Assembly (NCBI RefSeq): GCF_021130785.1
Contig: NC_060213.1
Coordinates: forward strand, 100,573,501 to 100,637,500
Length of the DNA stretch: 64,000 nt
Reading direction: 5' to 3'
Origin: Homalodisca vitripennis
Lineage: Eukaryota > Arthropoda > Insecta > Hemiptera > Cicadellidae
In this document: positions 12,345 to 24,905 of the stretch, piece after piece
Layout: every line of letters starts with the position of its first letter
How positions within the stretch are numbered: position 1 is the first letter of the stretch
Program-made: the position numbers and the translations under genes
Notes under the pieces: generated by a model
Seen by the model: only the letters and a program-made list of their open reading frames with translations
What the model was told of the DNA's origin: nothing
Databases searched by the model: none

Positions 12345-15300
12345 AGAATATTTATTTTGCCATAGGAAAGGTTTTAACATTTAGGCATCGATAACATATA
12401 AATTATTATTACTTAGCAGATTTAAACGACCATACAGCAGCTCCAAGCCGTAAATCTCGTCCGTGTGCCTCTAGACCAGAGACAAGCATACTGACTCTGA
12501 TCCCTTCCCACAGCTCGCCTCCAATCCGATGCCAACTTTTATTAAAGCGCGGTCTAAATAATGTGATTTATCTCGTTGCCAAATCACAGAACCAATCCGT
12601 GGTGAAAGTACTGGGACTCGCGATACCGCATGTAGCCCACCGCACCGCCCGCATAGCCTGCTCGGGCCCACGCCGAGATTTGACACATTGCCTCCCACTT
12701 CGGCTCTAGAACGGCTAATGGCATCTGTCACGCCAAGGGTCTCGAGTGTGGAGTGAATCGCATCAAGAAAAGGTCAGCAGATTTATTGCCGCTGACTGTA
12801 AAATCTGTGACAATAACAATACAATTAATTAGCAAGTATAGACAGCACAATAGGTACCGGATACAGTGTATATTAATAATTAAAATGTATGTATATGATA
12901 GACCAAATGTCATGGCTACCAATCCATAATCCTCGTAAGATCTCCATAATTACACTAACGCATTGGACTTCTTATAATAAAGTTTAATTTAATATATTAT
13001 GTGATGGATGAAGACAACAATTTGGTCAAAGCTCTAGAGGAAAATTATCAAGAAATTTTGAAAGGTTTTGAAAGGACCTGTCAGCAAAATATATCTACAT
13101 ATCCTTCAGAAAAGTGATGCCCAATAATAAACGACCTATTTTACTACAAATCGCAACTTCATACAACCGTGGCTCAAGACCTCCATATAGGGAAACCCAT
13201 CAAAAGCTTTCTGAACGAAAAACTGTCCAGCGAGTCCTTTTTATTTACAGTTACATCCCCTTAAGTTACATTTAAGACATCCCTTAACTCTTTTAAATCG
13301 ACTCCACTCTTTCTATCAAAAAGCCCCAAAGCCTTCTTGCCTCTTCTAGCGCCAGAATCAAAAGACCGCTATTCCAAAGGATCACTGAATTTTTTTGTCA
13401 GTGATGGATTTGGACATTTTGATATACTTCATAAGGGAGAAGGAAAACAAGTATTCGGGAAACAATTGATCACATTTCAACTAAAACTGAGGTTCCATAA
13501 ATCTGATACTCCATCGTATGTTTCATATAAGTAATAAACAAATAATCTGAAATTATTGCAGATTAACAACATTTTATTTTTTTTTACTGAAAACAAGGAA
13601 TGTTTGTTCAAACTTTTTTCATAATACATATGTTAACAGCTAAAGTATCTTTCATCACAGTTTCTTTATCAGTATCTCGCTCGAGAGAGTTTGCAAGGGA
13701 ACTATTAACATGGCTCTAATGGTTAATGTGATGCAGAAGGTAGTTGTAGAGGAGTAATCTTGAGTTCCACTATCTTTGTAAGCTGTGACAAATGATACGC
13801 TCTTTACCTATAACAGTAATATCTTCATCGGATATCCACATCTCTACGTGCTTCTACGTGTTAATGAGAACAGTGAAGATATGTGACACTCTTTTTCACA
13901 GTCACACTTGTCTAGCTACTCCAGACCAGTACTTTCGTGGTCTCTAAAACAGGGTTAGTTTGTGAATTTCGTTAGGAACTGAGACATATACCTGACACAT
14001 ACCGGTAGTACACAGCACTTTCAAATGTAAATTGCTTCTCTCGCATATTGTAGAATCAGTAGATCCAACAAGCTCAACATATTCCTCACTCGAGACTCGG
14101 AAATGAGCAGAAGCTTGTAAATCAGTCAGAAGCATTAGGATATTTTCTAGTTTTTAAACTGTCCTTTAAACTGTAAATCGCTCTAAACCACGACTTCTCG
14201 CGTAATTAGCTCTTCTTGATTCAGAGCCATCTTGCGATGCATGATACTTATAGTTAAATGAAGAAATAAAAGAGATAAATCAAAATAGGAAATGTTTCGT
14301 GGTCAACCGTGTGGTCAAAGATAACTTTATATATGTTTAGTAGCTAGGAAGAGTTTGGCGGTCAGATCACACCAAATGGCTGTGCACTACGAGAGACCAA
14401 GGTGAGATGATTGTTCAAGTCTCGCCAACGTGAGTGGGCCACTTGTCAGTCGTGACTGGCGGATCAAGTCACGGTACATAACAGGGAATAATTACCGCAC
14501 CGTTCGACGTTCATCACTGACTTATAATCAAACATTGTGACTAGTAAGACCCACTGAGGTGCTAGTCACTGCCAGATAGTACAAGCACTTCCATAATGTC
14601 CCGCTTGTTTGTAGATGTTTAAAAAACAGAGATCACATTCCCAGTACAATATATATATGTAACGGATCCAATTCGGAGGTGGATTCATGTGAATACCGCT
14701 GTTTACATTTTTTATTATTTTTATTTAGAATAGTCCAAGATGGTCAGTAAAATCAGAAGTGAAGTCTCTGGTGTAGTTTTTCGACCTTTCACTCAGTCTT
14801 TTCGGTTCATCATCTCTTAACTAAAGATGGCTCTTAAATACAAAATAAGATGGATAAGCAATGTTTATATGTGGTGCGTAAAGGAAGACCTTGAAAGGGA
14901 AGATTTCAATCGGATTTTTAATGCAGTTTCGTTAATTTGGTTCAGAGTTTGAATCCCGGTTTTTTTGTCTCCATATTCCATTTTTATCACTTTTGTTAAG
15001 AAATTAAACAGTTTTATAATAAAACTAGGCTTTAGACGACCCAATATTATTACAGATTTTATTTGTTTTTGCCTTGGTTAACTCACATAAAGCGACCGGA
15101 GCCTTGATACACACCGAAGGGATAACTCATAGTAACCCGTTTCTGATTGACTAAAGTTTATATACTGCTGGATTAGTGTCAAAATGACTAATGTGGTTAT
15201 TCACTATTAGCCTACGTTCTTTAGTGCTCTTGTTGTGGGGTTACAACTGTTAGCATATTTTATCCACATTTCCATATTAACTCATGTTTAATTTCATTTA

Positions 15301-16290
15301 TCGAAACTTGTAGTTATGATTCTTACAGACTCAGTTTTCTCAGTTTTTTTATTTTATTTAATAACACCTTTTACGTTATATAGCCAAGCCCGTACTCAGA
15401 CCGGTTTTCTGATCCCGGGCTCAGCCTCGCTACACATCTATTTCAAGGCACCGTGTTGACGGACGGTGGCGGGGTCCGGCCGAATATCTTTTCCAGGACC
15501 CGCCAAATTTCAATATGGCCCTGGTTGTAGCAATTGATGTTTTATACTAAATAGCAATTTAGAACAATTGAACAGTTAGAGCGAAATGTGTTCAAAACGA
15601 AGTCAACATAACTATTATTAGGTAATGGTAGTATCAATTTTGTAGTAATGCATTTCAAATTGGAGCCATGTGTAATGCGCGCGAAAGCAGGGCCTCCAAT
15701 TTCCAGTGAGCTATTATGATTACTACGAAACGTAAGAGCGCGGTAAAATCAAATCTTTGCAACCACTTTTAACATTGAACTTTCATCCTATTATTTTTCC
15801 TTCTATGGTAACTACTTGACGATATAATACCAATGTCATGATACTCCTTTATAGGGACGACCATGATATCATGTACATTTTAAAGGGGAAAACATTCAAT
15901 ATAATTTGAATTTGGTTTGTTTACTTTATCTTCCTAATATTAGTATTAATTTAGTTACCATACATATAGATAGTATACATATCCTTAATCCTCTATAAAG
16001 ATCTATATAACGTTTGCTGGTTTTATTGGTATCATGATTCCAATCACATTAAGTGTACAAACATTGCGTATAATTGATGTATGTGAAATAGGTTAAAAAG
16101 GGATCTATATACTTAAATTTGAATTTCAAGAATAATGTATGGAGTATTTCGTAATTTAAAACGCACTTGCATCACCGCATTTAAAACTATTGCCACATTC
16201 GACCACAATATTAGATAGATGTTAATCTAAATTATACAGGATTAGACACATATAGGAGCCTGAGGGTTTCGTCTCCTGACCACATCCACC
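12345..16290. other. Intergenic stretch, no supported gene
   Basis: Part of it (12.42-12.76 kb) is rich in G and C and carries a minus-strand open frame of 86 codons without recognisable domains. It may be further LINE-derived sequence. The open frame at 13337-13534 (+) is also unassigned. The rest is AT-rich with no repeat that I can name. Confidence 0.5.
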
Positions 16291-16295
16291 GCAGC

Positions 16296-16480
16296 ACGTG
16301 CGGACGCGTGCGTGTGTGTACGTGTGGGCGGCAGCGCGTGTAGGTGGGTGGCGTCCATGCCGTATTTAAATGAGCTCACTTCGCTTACATTATCAACCAT
16401 CGCCGGCACAATCTCTTTAATAATAGTGCTGCACACGAGCGGCGCTAGTGTGCGCTGCCGCACGGGCAGGCGGTGGACGG
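16296..16480 (+). repeat. Unidentified conserved block, copy 1
   Basis: A GT/CG-rich lead is followed by 'gtgggtggc', then CATGCCGTATTTAAATGAGC and 'tcacttcgctt', then a GC-rich tail ending near 'gctgcac'. The same order occurs in reverse orientation at 21700-21850. The 31-base core beginning CATGCCGTATT is identical between the two, while the flanks have diverged. It could be an old dispersed element or a duplicated regulatory block. I do not recognise the family. Confidence 0.6.
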
Positions 16481-16484
16481 CTAC

Positions 16485-17640
16485 GCACGTTTTAAATTGG
16501 TTGAATCAGCACAAGGATTTTGTCTTGGATAGCCCTTGTGATATTCCAACACAAACACACATTTTTATCCAAGCCGTACAAAATATTTTTGGATTCCCAT
16601 AGCTGTTATGCACACACATTTTTCTATAAGGAGTAGAATTGGGTTTAGATATGAACCATTCTCTATCTTTTCAATACGATTACATTAAAATCCCCCTATC
16701 TATGGAAACCCTAAAAACTATGTTTGATTTAAGGAATTGTTCTTCTTAAGATTTTATTCTTTTGTTACAATTTACGTGATAAAAATAGTAACTAATTTAC
16801 AAAGTAACCAATTAAGCTTTAAATCTGGGTGCACTCACCCCCGTACAGAGCTCCATATGAACAATATAAACTTCAAGCACTTTTCGTATCTTAAAGTTAA
16901 CTCGTAAAATTATGGTACATGTCTCATTTAAAAATACGTAGGCTATGCAAATAAAATGTACTACAAATCGCACCTTTTTGCACAATACAAATTAATAACA
17001 AAAACTCCTTTCATGCAACTTTTGGGTTAATGCCATACAAACGATTTTTATTACTCAAATAGATTGTTTGGCTCTAATTTAATATATAGGATGGGATTCT
17101 TTAGATTTAGCGTTATGTCCAAAATTCAAAAACATTTTTTCACTTTAGTTTAAAACGATAGATTCAAACGTTTGGATGCTGTATGAACTTTTTAATACGC
17201 TATTTTTGACAAGTAAATTCTAGTCACTACATTGTTACTCGTATGGTAATATTTAATTCATACAAATAATAATTTTAGTGTTTGATTGAAATTATCATAT
17301 AATTTCAGTAACCTCTGGTTAGTTTCTACAACTATTATACTTGCACTCACTTCTACATCTTGTACTTTCTCATTATGATTCCGAACCTGTTCTCTTGTCA
17401 CCTGCTGGTTCAATTAACATCAACACATGGTATGGAATTCAACATTTGGCCTGTTATGTTCTAAATATATAGTGTTAATACAAGTAGAAGCGTAGTACTT
17501 CTATTATTCCATTCAATACTTGGAAAATTGCAAAATATGAAAATTATAGAAGGTACAGTATTACCTTACTCTTCCAAATTGCATTTTATATTTGTCACAG
17601 TTCAGTGCTCCATGGATATAGCCTGCTTGTTTGCATACCT
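16485..17640. other. Intergenic stretch, nothing recognised
   Basis: AT-rich DNA with no repeat or open frame that can be assigned. Confidence 0.6.
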
Positions 17641-17641
17641 C

Positions 17642-17745
17642 TTTTTCTATCTCACGAACCAATAGCAATTCATAACACTATTCCCGTAAAAACATGGCGT
17701 CCCTCAAGGGTCTGTTCTCGGACTAAGTTTATTTGTTTCTACTAA
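17642..17745 (+). pseudogene. Reverse-transcriptase relic (LINE), motif B
   Basis: One frame reads YLTNQ-stop-Q and, 11 codons later, HGVPQGSVLGLSLFV. This is the GVPQGSVLGPLLF block of jockey/R1-type LINE reverse transcriptases together with the YL-x-NRQQ segment that normally precedes it. Two in-frame stops (17663 and 17687) and the lack of flanking conserved RT blocks show that it is a dead fragment. The family-level call is secure; the clade is not. Confidence 0.75.
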
Positions 17746-17749
17746 AACA

Positions 17750-19100
17750 GCTACCAAAGAAATAGGGCTGATATTTTGGCTGTCACTAAATCTAAAAATA
17801 TTGGTAGGGTCATTCAGTTAGTTTAGCGGCTGCCAAGTTTTAAAAGTTGAAATTTTTATCTGATGCACTATATTCTTTTTAGCCTTAATTCAATAAATAC
17901 GCAAAGGTGTCATGAGTTAAGATACACACTCAATAATTAACTACCCCAAATTACTGTTGTAAAATGTTAATACATATAAATAAAAAAATATTTAAAACAA
18001 TATAAACGTATAAAGTAAATAAAAATTTATTTGATTTTTATATTTTATTATGCTTTTCTTATAGCATGTAATACAAGTTATCAGGCTCTGCATCTGATTT
18101 TCTTCATTTAATGTTTTTTTTTTTTCAATCAGTGATACAACTGTGCCTACGCACGACGTTACGTATTCAGTTTATTAGTTAAAATTAAACACACTAGTGT
18201 TTACGTAATACAATTAACTTTATAATTAAACGTTTATAAACGTGACACACACATCTATTATTCCATCAGACCCTTAAGCGTTCATGATTTATTTTATTTA
18301 CAAGTCGCCGGAAGATTAACGTCTCCCCGTCATCAGTATGACCCGGCGTCGAAGTCTCTACATTACGACGTGCCGCGAGCGGAACAGCTTATAACATTAT
18401 CGCTTACAGCTGCGATAACTCAAACTAGCAATAGCCATAAATCGGCCATCGGAAAGCTCGCAGTGTTAGGCTACTACGGCTTATAACTACCAGCGGTTGA
18501 TGTGCTATTTTGCCTTTATTGTCAATTATGTTTACGGGTAAACAGATTAGAAGCGCTCGTAGGTAATGGGGACGTGAATAGTTAATTGATGTTTAAACGA
18601 TGTCGGCAAACAAAATTTCAAAGTTTGAGTCATATAATTGTCCACTTTGATAGGTACTGTAACGCTATATGATACGTTCATGAATGCTGCATTTATTAAT
18701 GAATGAATATGGTCATCTATAATTACTACGGGAATAATTCTCTGTTTTAATTACACGACTGAAAATGAATGATTTTCAAAGCAAAACAATGTTGTTATTG
18801 ACGTTTTTTATTGTGATCAGTTACAAAATGTAATATGACGTTATATATTTTAATTTATTTAGTTCATTATAGATGGTTATTGATTTGTAATGCTAATGTA
18901 TTCCATCGTTATGTATTCTATGAACATAAAAATAACGTTTCTAGAACTAGTAACTTCTAACTTCTTCAATGTACAACCGAAAAAGCCACGATTAAGTATG
19001 TAAAATCATTTTTCAATTTAAAAATCTTGCGTCAGACATATCAAATTCCCAGTTCATAAGAAAAATGTTCAAGGTTAAAAAAAACATATACTTAAAACTC
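17750..19100. other. Intergenic stretch, nothing recognised
   Basis: AT-rich, with a more GC-rich part at 18.30-18.49 kb. No coding region or repeat family could be assigned. Confidence 0.55.
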
Positions 19101-19182
19101 ACTGAGTCAGGAGAAGCATAAATGGAAACCCAGGAAATTGCATTGATGTAGCACTGAAACACAGTCTTATGGCTTTGTTGTC

Positions 19183-19262
19183 TTATTTGACACCTGATGA
19201 AGAGACGAGATACTAGCTCTCGAAACGTTGAGTTTCTATTGTGGTGTCCGTTTTCTTCGTGA
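19183..19262 (+). other. CTGATGA...CGAAAC structured repeat motif (hammerhead-like)
   Basis: The order is GACAC-CTGATGA-A-GAGA...TCTC-GAAAC-GTTGA-GTTTC...GGTGTC. GAGA/TCTC can pair, GAAAC/GTTTC can pair, and GACACC/GGTGTC can close the whole. This resembles a hammerhead core (CUGANGA, stem II, GAAA). However, there is an extra A before stem II and the cleavage-site triplet would be a poor GUU. Related motifs lie in the foldback elements at 32.4 and 45.0 kb. It may only be a conserved hairpin of a transposon end. Confidence 0.3.
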
Positions 19263-19264
19263 GT

Positions 19265-20975
19265 TACACAAATGCAGTAAATACAATACATGCCGAAAAT
19301 GTTCTTTTTAGATTAATTTTAGGAATTTACAACTGAGGAAGAGATGAAATTTATGTTCTCGATATCATTTTGTTTATGTAAGTAACGATAACAAATATGA
19401 TGATAATAAATGTTCAAATTTGTTCAACAAAAACGTTACTATGTACTGTGAACTTCCTTATTTATGAAATTAATCTTGAGGATACAGGTGAACTGGTGTA
19501 GTCTTGAGTCTGGCTAACGTACTACTAACAAATCACAACTATTTTTATCTTGATTTAAAGATTTCTTATATTTCTTCTCTTTGTCATCATTATTGCAATA
19601 TTAATATTTTTATATATTTATATATTATAAGTCTAATTTTATTGTTGAGTCTAAATTTGTTTTTTTGTTACCAAGACATTTATTTATGTTGCAATATATT
19701 CCTTGCATATTTTAATATCACTACTTCATATTACTAATCTAGTTACTATTTTAATATTTATTATTCAGTTTTATTACTACTTTTTGTCAATTCCAATGCC
19801 CTTTTCCAAGTATTTTCCGATTTTACAATTTTTAGTAAGTTATTGTTACTTTAATTTGCCCGTTATACTATTGCTTATACTGCAAAATAAGGTTCATAAT
19901 CGCGCTAATTTGTCCATTGCACAAAGATTTATGTGTAATCACTTCCAATTTCACTTTCATTTGGATATTTTTAAATTCATTTTAACGTCAAAATGTAACA
20001 AATTGAATAATTAGAAAAGTTGTTGTATATCAAATTTGTTTTCGAGCGCATGTTCAAGTTTACTCCTGTAAACACTTTAGATCCAATCTTTCTTTACACG
20101 TCAATCTGCGTAAGCATTAATATGCAGCAGCCATTTTCACCTGTTAAAGCACAGCACCTCAATTATCTACGATGATGAAACACGATAAGTTCAGTCAGCT
20201 GTTCTGTGCTCACAACAGCAGCTAACACAGACTATCAGACCAGCTGTGAGTACCAGATGTAGCAATCATTAGGTATCGGGTGTATAATTGACACGGGCAG
20301 ATACATGTCAGCAATTTATGCTTTGATTCCGGCCGATATAATTACGGGCAGTGATCAACATGGCAAACATATCATTACCGAAGGCCAGTCCTAACACTTG
20401 GGAAGGTAAATGTCTCTGAGTCAACCTCGTAACGGCCTTTGCTCTCAAATCATTATGATAAGTGCAATCTGTTGGCATTTAGTGCAGTTGACGAAGACAG
20501 ATTTGAAATCTAACTTTCTACATTCAGTTCCATTAATATTTACAAATTGCGAAAACTTTTAAAGGCGAATACAATTAATCAGACTCTTTCTTTAAAACAA
20601 AGTGTTTTTCTAGAAATTCCATCTGCCTTACTTACGCAGTGTAAGTCACTTTGAAGTGGAATGACCCTTATCTCTTTCAGAAGGAATAATGCATTTCAGC
20701 TATGAACACTGTGTAAGAAAGGAAACTGGCAGTTCCAAGAGAAATTCTTCAAACTATACTAAGAAATATTCTAACTGAACTCACCTCTAACGAGAACAAT
20801 AGTGGTAGTGAATAGTGATAATATAAGTTAACGTGTCCAAAGTCTATCCCCATTTTCGTAAGCTATTAAAGTATTCCTTGTATAGAGCAACTATGGTTTA
20901 AATTGTTTTTGGAAAAAGTGAATAATTGTATACATGTTCTCAGTTTGATTCACAGATTGTTATTTCGGTTCGTGC
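19265..20975. other. Intergenic stretch, nothing recognised
   Basis: Very AT-rich around 19.5-20.0 kb, where hydrophobic open frames arise from base composition alone. The more balanced 20.1-20.5 kb part contains no recognisable gene. Confidence 0.6.
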
Positions 20976-20977
20976 AT

Positions 20978-21009
20978 GGGGTGGTGAGGGGTTTATGGGG
21001 CGTATGGGG
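20978..21009 (+). other. G-quadruplex candidate
   Basis: Four runs of GGGG occur at 20978, 20988, 20997 and 21006, separated by loops of 6, 5 and 5 bases. This satisfies the usual four-tetrad quadruplex pattern on the plus strand. The surrounding sequence is AT-rich, so the cluster stands out. No gene was found beside it. Confidence 0.75.
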
Positions 21010-21699
21010 TAAGAGGAGCGGAAAGGCAGGAGCAACCAGTAGTCTACTAGAACTATTGCAGATGTCGAACTTATGCGCCTAGGTTTTCATTGTACTCCGT
21101 TAACATAACAGTCCAGGGTACTGTATCTCCATATATTTGCAAACGTAGTATATTACTTCATCAGGTTTTTACACTTTTCGAAATCGATGTACTACGGTAT
21201 CCATTTAAGCACAGATATTTATGTTTTAGCCACATATTCACTAATAGAGTAGACATGTGTTCTGATCGGATGAGCGTTTTTGAACTGCGCGATTAAGTAT
21301 CGCTCCATATTAAAGTAATCTATGAGTATATAAATAGCACAGTCATATACTTTTATAACTGCAGAAGTGAACCATTTAGGTAGTGAGAGCGAATAATTTA
21401 AAAATTACGTTTTATATTATATGTCATTAGAGCTGTAAACTTTTATGATACTTTATTCATAAGCATCTTATTGCTCCTTGCCATCTTGTTTGAAAAACCC
21501 CTTTTTAGTACATAGAGGAGTGTTTAATCACTATAATTATAGATCTGTTATAAGTTTACTGCAAAATTAACGCGGTAAAATGAAGGACTCGCCTCCAAAG
21601 AGCGGGTAATAAACCCGGAAGCAAGGCTTCGCGGCGCCATTAACTGCCTCTCTTTTGCCCCGTTCGTCACCAAGGTCGGGTTAATGGTGGCAGGAGTAC

Positions 21700-21850
21700 G
21701 GCACAGAATCGTGCAGCCTGTGATTAGGAGGACTGTGGCGGCGGCGCTGATAATAAAGCGAAGTGAGCTCATTTAAATACGGCATGACTGCCACCCACAT
21801 GCGCGCATGCCCACACGCGTGCGCACACTCGGTATAGAAGCCACCGAGAT
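21700..21850 (-). repeat. Unidentified conserved block, copy 2 (inverted)
   Basis: In reverse complement it reproduces the block at 16296-16480: an alternating CG/TG lead, 'gtgggtggca', CATGCCGTATTTAAATGAGC, 'tcacttcgctt', then 'tattatcag' and a GC-rich tail. The separation is about 5.3 kb and the orientation is inverted. Confidence 0.6.
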
Positions 21851-21873
21851 ATATCCGTCCAGCAAGGATAATC

Positions 21874-21935
21874 GGAGTGCCCCGAGGGATCGTTCTGGGC
21901 CCAATTCGATTTCCTTATAATCAATGCTATATTAT
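21874..21935 (+). pseudogene. Reverse-transcriptase relic (LINE), motif B
   Basis: One frame reads GVPRGIVLGP, matching eight of ten positions of the LINE RT block GVPQGSVLGP. A shifted frame then continues toward an isoleucine/asparagine-rich stretch, as expected of the following RT segment. No other RT motif is intact nearby. It lies directly beside the inverted conserved block, so the two may belong to one decayed element. Confidence 0.6.
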
Positions 21936-21939
21936 AAAC

Positions 21940-24825
21940 AATCATGTTACATTATATTACGCCACTACAATTTTCAATGATAACAGACTCGGATACAAAT
22001 TACGTGTAAATTGGAATCATTAGTAGACTATAAGACTGATATCCTGTTTAAGCGACTTGTAATCTTCTAGCTCTATTTCGAGCTTTTAGAAACTTAATGC
22101 TCCGATCGAAATTAGGATTAACCTAAATTACGTTACATCGGTTAACCTAGACTTAGCCCCACTGTCTAGAGCTAATCCGTTTCGAACTAAACGATTTTAC
22201 GCAAACTAAAAACAATCGTTTATTGGTTGTTCAACATTGAGTGAAAAAATCCACTTTCATATCCATTTTTTTAGAATTGCTATGATGAATCATTTAAAAT
22301 TAATAAATCCACACGCGTTTGTAACGAATAACCAAACAGAGGTTTGTATTGTTTTTTATGGCGGCTATTTCCTTTTTCTCCTTAATAAGCTTAAATAAAC
22401 TGCGTAAGTAGTTTTTAATCTTTTACGATTTTATACTTTCTGTATGAATTCAAACTCGATACTTTAGAATAAATAAGTTGTGTTTTTGTTTATATTGGTA
22501 ATTTTTTACTGTCAATTTGTTCTATTATTATTTCATGTAAGTCGCATTTCTTGTTGTCCGTTTGAAGCCAACACTCTGAGTTGTAGCATCTGTGTTTAAC
22601 CGGAAAACTCTGAGCTGCCTCGTCCTCCGTCACAAACCATTGCTTTTACTAAGTGTTCAACAATCTTCTCGACCAACTCAGAATATGTTCTGCCTCGCAT
22701 GTCAACGCTGTAAAACGACCTTCCGCGGAAGATCGGTAACATTAACTAGTTTCGACCCAATCGAGCGCGAGGCCAGGTCGCATAATTTTCACAGACACTA
22801 ACGCGGGCCATAAATCCGCATGGCTACCCTGGGCAGAATTATTCCTCATTATGGTGGCGGTCGAACAGCGACAGTGGCACAGTGGTATCGGTTATCACGG
22901 AGTCAGAAGGCCAGCTGTTCAGTGAGGCCTTAGCGCTATGTTTATTGGTGGGCGGGTTCGACCAATCAGAGACTGGCCTAGATACATATCAGCTGATTCT
23001 ATCAGTGAGATCACGACTGGCTCGTGCACTATGACATGGCACCTGCTTGTCGCAAACCATACAGAACAACATGTAAGTCCTTGCTGGGATCGGAACCAAG
23101 AGAAAGGTTCCCTTTCATTTTTACCCGCGGATTTCCCAAATGTTTGGTTTTTTAGAGTTTTTAACAACCATATCACTAATCATCGAACTAAAATTACTGC
23201 AATTAATCAAAACCCGACAACATACCTGAAAAGGTTTATACGAAATGTTGGTATAAACCCGATGTACAAGGTCATCTGAGTAAGAGATATCAAGGATAAA
23301 ATCGTTCATATGGGCGTAGTACGACACCCTTGTGCTCTAAAACAATGTACCAGTGAACAACCTCAGGAAGAAAAATAATATAAAAACACTAAAATTCATT
23401 CATTAAACAATAAAAATATATAAAAAACGTTAATTATATCTTTAAAATTAGAATTCTGCTACAATTCTACGATGAAAAATAAATATGACCACCTGTACAG
23501 TCGGCTTCTAATAAAATGTTAACACTACACGTGGCAATACTTCTCACTTTCACTTCAAAAACTTGTATAAAAATTAAGTTTATATTTACCCTACAGTCTT
23601 GCATACTGATTTCTTCAGAAAGAGTTGTAATATTATGATACGACAAAATACTGTGCGTTTCTTGTTGTTTGGTTGGATTTGTCATGTGTAAAACCAAACA
23701 CTTACTCAGTACCCAAACTAAAATTTCAGGTTTAGCCCTGTTGAAAGTGTTATATATTCTAAATAATTAATTTTTAAGATAAGCAATTGTTATACAATAT
23801 ACAATACAATATATTTTATTTGCCATATTATTTATGATTTTTAGGGTTTTATGGTCAAATATAAAATACAAATTTTTATTTAAACAAATATGTGTATTCA
23901 AACATAAGTAAGAGTTTTGAACAAGGTATTTTTGAAAAAAAATGTTATCTTTGAATAAATATGCAAAATCACTTTCACTAAGAAGGATGACAGCTACTCT
24001 AAAATCTTTATGAATTACCAAACAAATACTTTGTTTTGAATGTGTTTGGTCTTCATGGCCTAAACAAGAAAATAGCATTTTTATGTTTTGTTCATTGGAA
24101 ATGGAATTAAATATTTTGGTAATGAAATTTCGGTAAGGTAAAGAAACCAACATCATTGTGCAGAAATAGTGTAAAAAATTATGGTTGCCTGTAAAGTCGG
24201 TTTTACGGGCGAAGATTTTACGTGACAACGTCTTTTTCTCGGTAGCATATTTATTGATATGAATATTATTAAATTGCACAATAGGAACAAGGAATTGAAT
24301 GAAAATAAGAATTGCACAAATTTTAACTATAGAAATATATTTTGTTTACTAAAACATTGTACATAATTTGAAATTAATTAAAATTTGTTATTGTAAATGG
24401 TAAAGTTGAATAAAACATTTACTAAGATTGGAATTTGGAATTCTTGCTAAACACAGTTAAATTCTAACTTCGCGCGTGGTGATTGGTCGGTTTAGTTCGT
24501 TTGTTTGGTCGCACTGTTATGACAGGTTAGAGGTTATAATTTGTTATTTTAAATGTTTGACTAGCAATACGCGCTGTTTCTTCTCAATCGACTGAATTAC
24601 GATTGATTGCAGAGTGATTTAAACTAATAATTTACTTAACACTATCAACATTTGTCAATAGTATGACATAACCTATAAACTCAGTTTCTCAACTTTTGTG
24701 TCAATCTAACAATTAATCAATCAATCATAGTTTACGATAATGAAATATCAGTGTACAATTATTTACCTTTATTGTTGTAGTTGTTGTAAATGACGAATCT
24801 AAGCACTCCACATTTTCACGAATAA
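21940..24825. other. Intergenic stretch, no supported gene
   Basis: It contains the longest open frame of the window (23767-24279, minus, 170 codons). This is Lys/Asn/Ile/Phe-rich with no recognised domain, typical of AT-rich non-coding DNA. A balanced-composition part at 22.6-23.1 kb also has overlapping open frames without family signatures. The sequence at 24.47-24.60 kb carries 'gattggtcgg' and 'caggttagaggttata', which could be promoter-like, but nothing coding follows. Confidence 0.5.
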
Positions 24826-24829
24826 ACAT

Positions 24830-24905
24830 AGTTATCTGCTTTATCCCGTTCGGCGGACCCACAGTTATCTGCTTTATCCCGTACGGATCCCGTGCGGCGG
24901 ACCCA
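24830..24905 (+). repeat. Short local tandem duplication
   Basis: AGTTATCTGCTTTATCCCGT occurs at 24830 and 24863, and each copy is followed by 'cggcggacccac'. The second unit carries an 11-base internal insertion that itself repeats 'cccgt'. It looks like a recent slippage duplication in a GC-richer spot. Confidence 0.85.

Noticed and set aside
23767..24279. Longest open frame of the window (170 codons, minus strand)
   Set aside because: Composition is dominated by Lys, Asn, Ile, Phe and Tyr as expected from AT-rich DNA. No domain, signal peptide, splice context or promoter could be seen.
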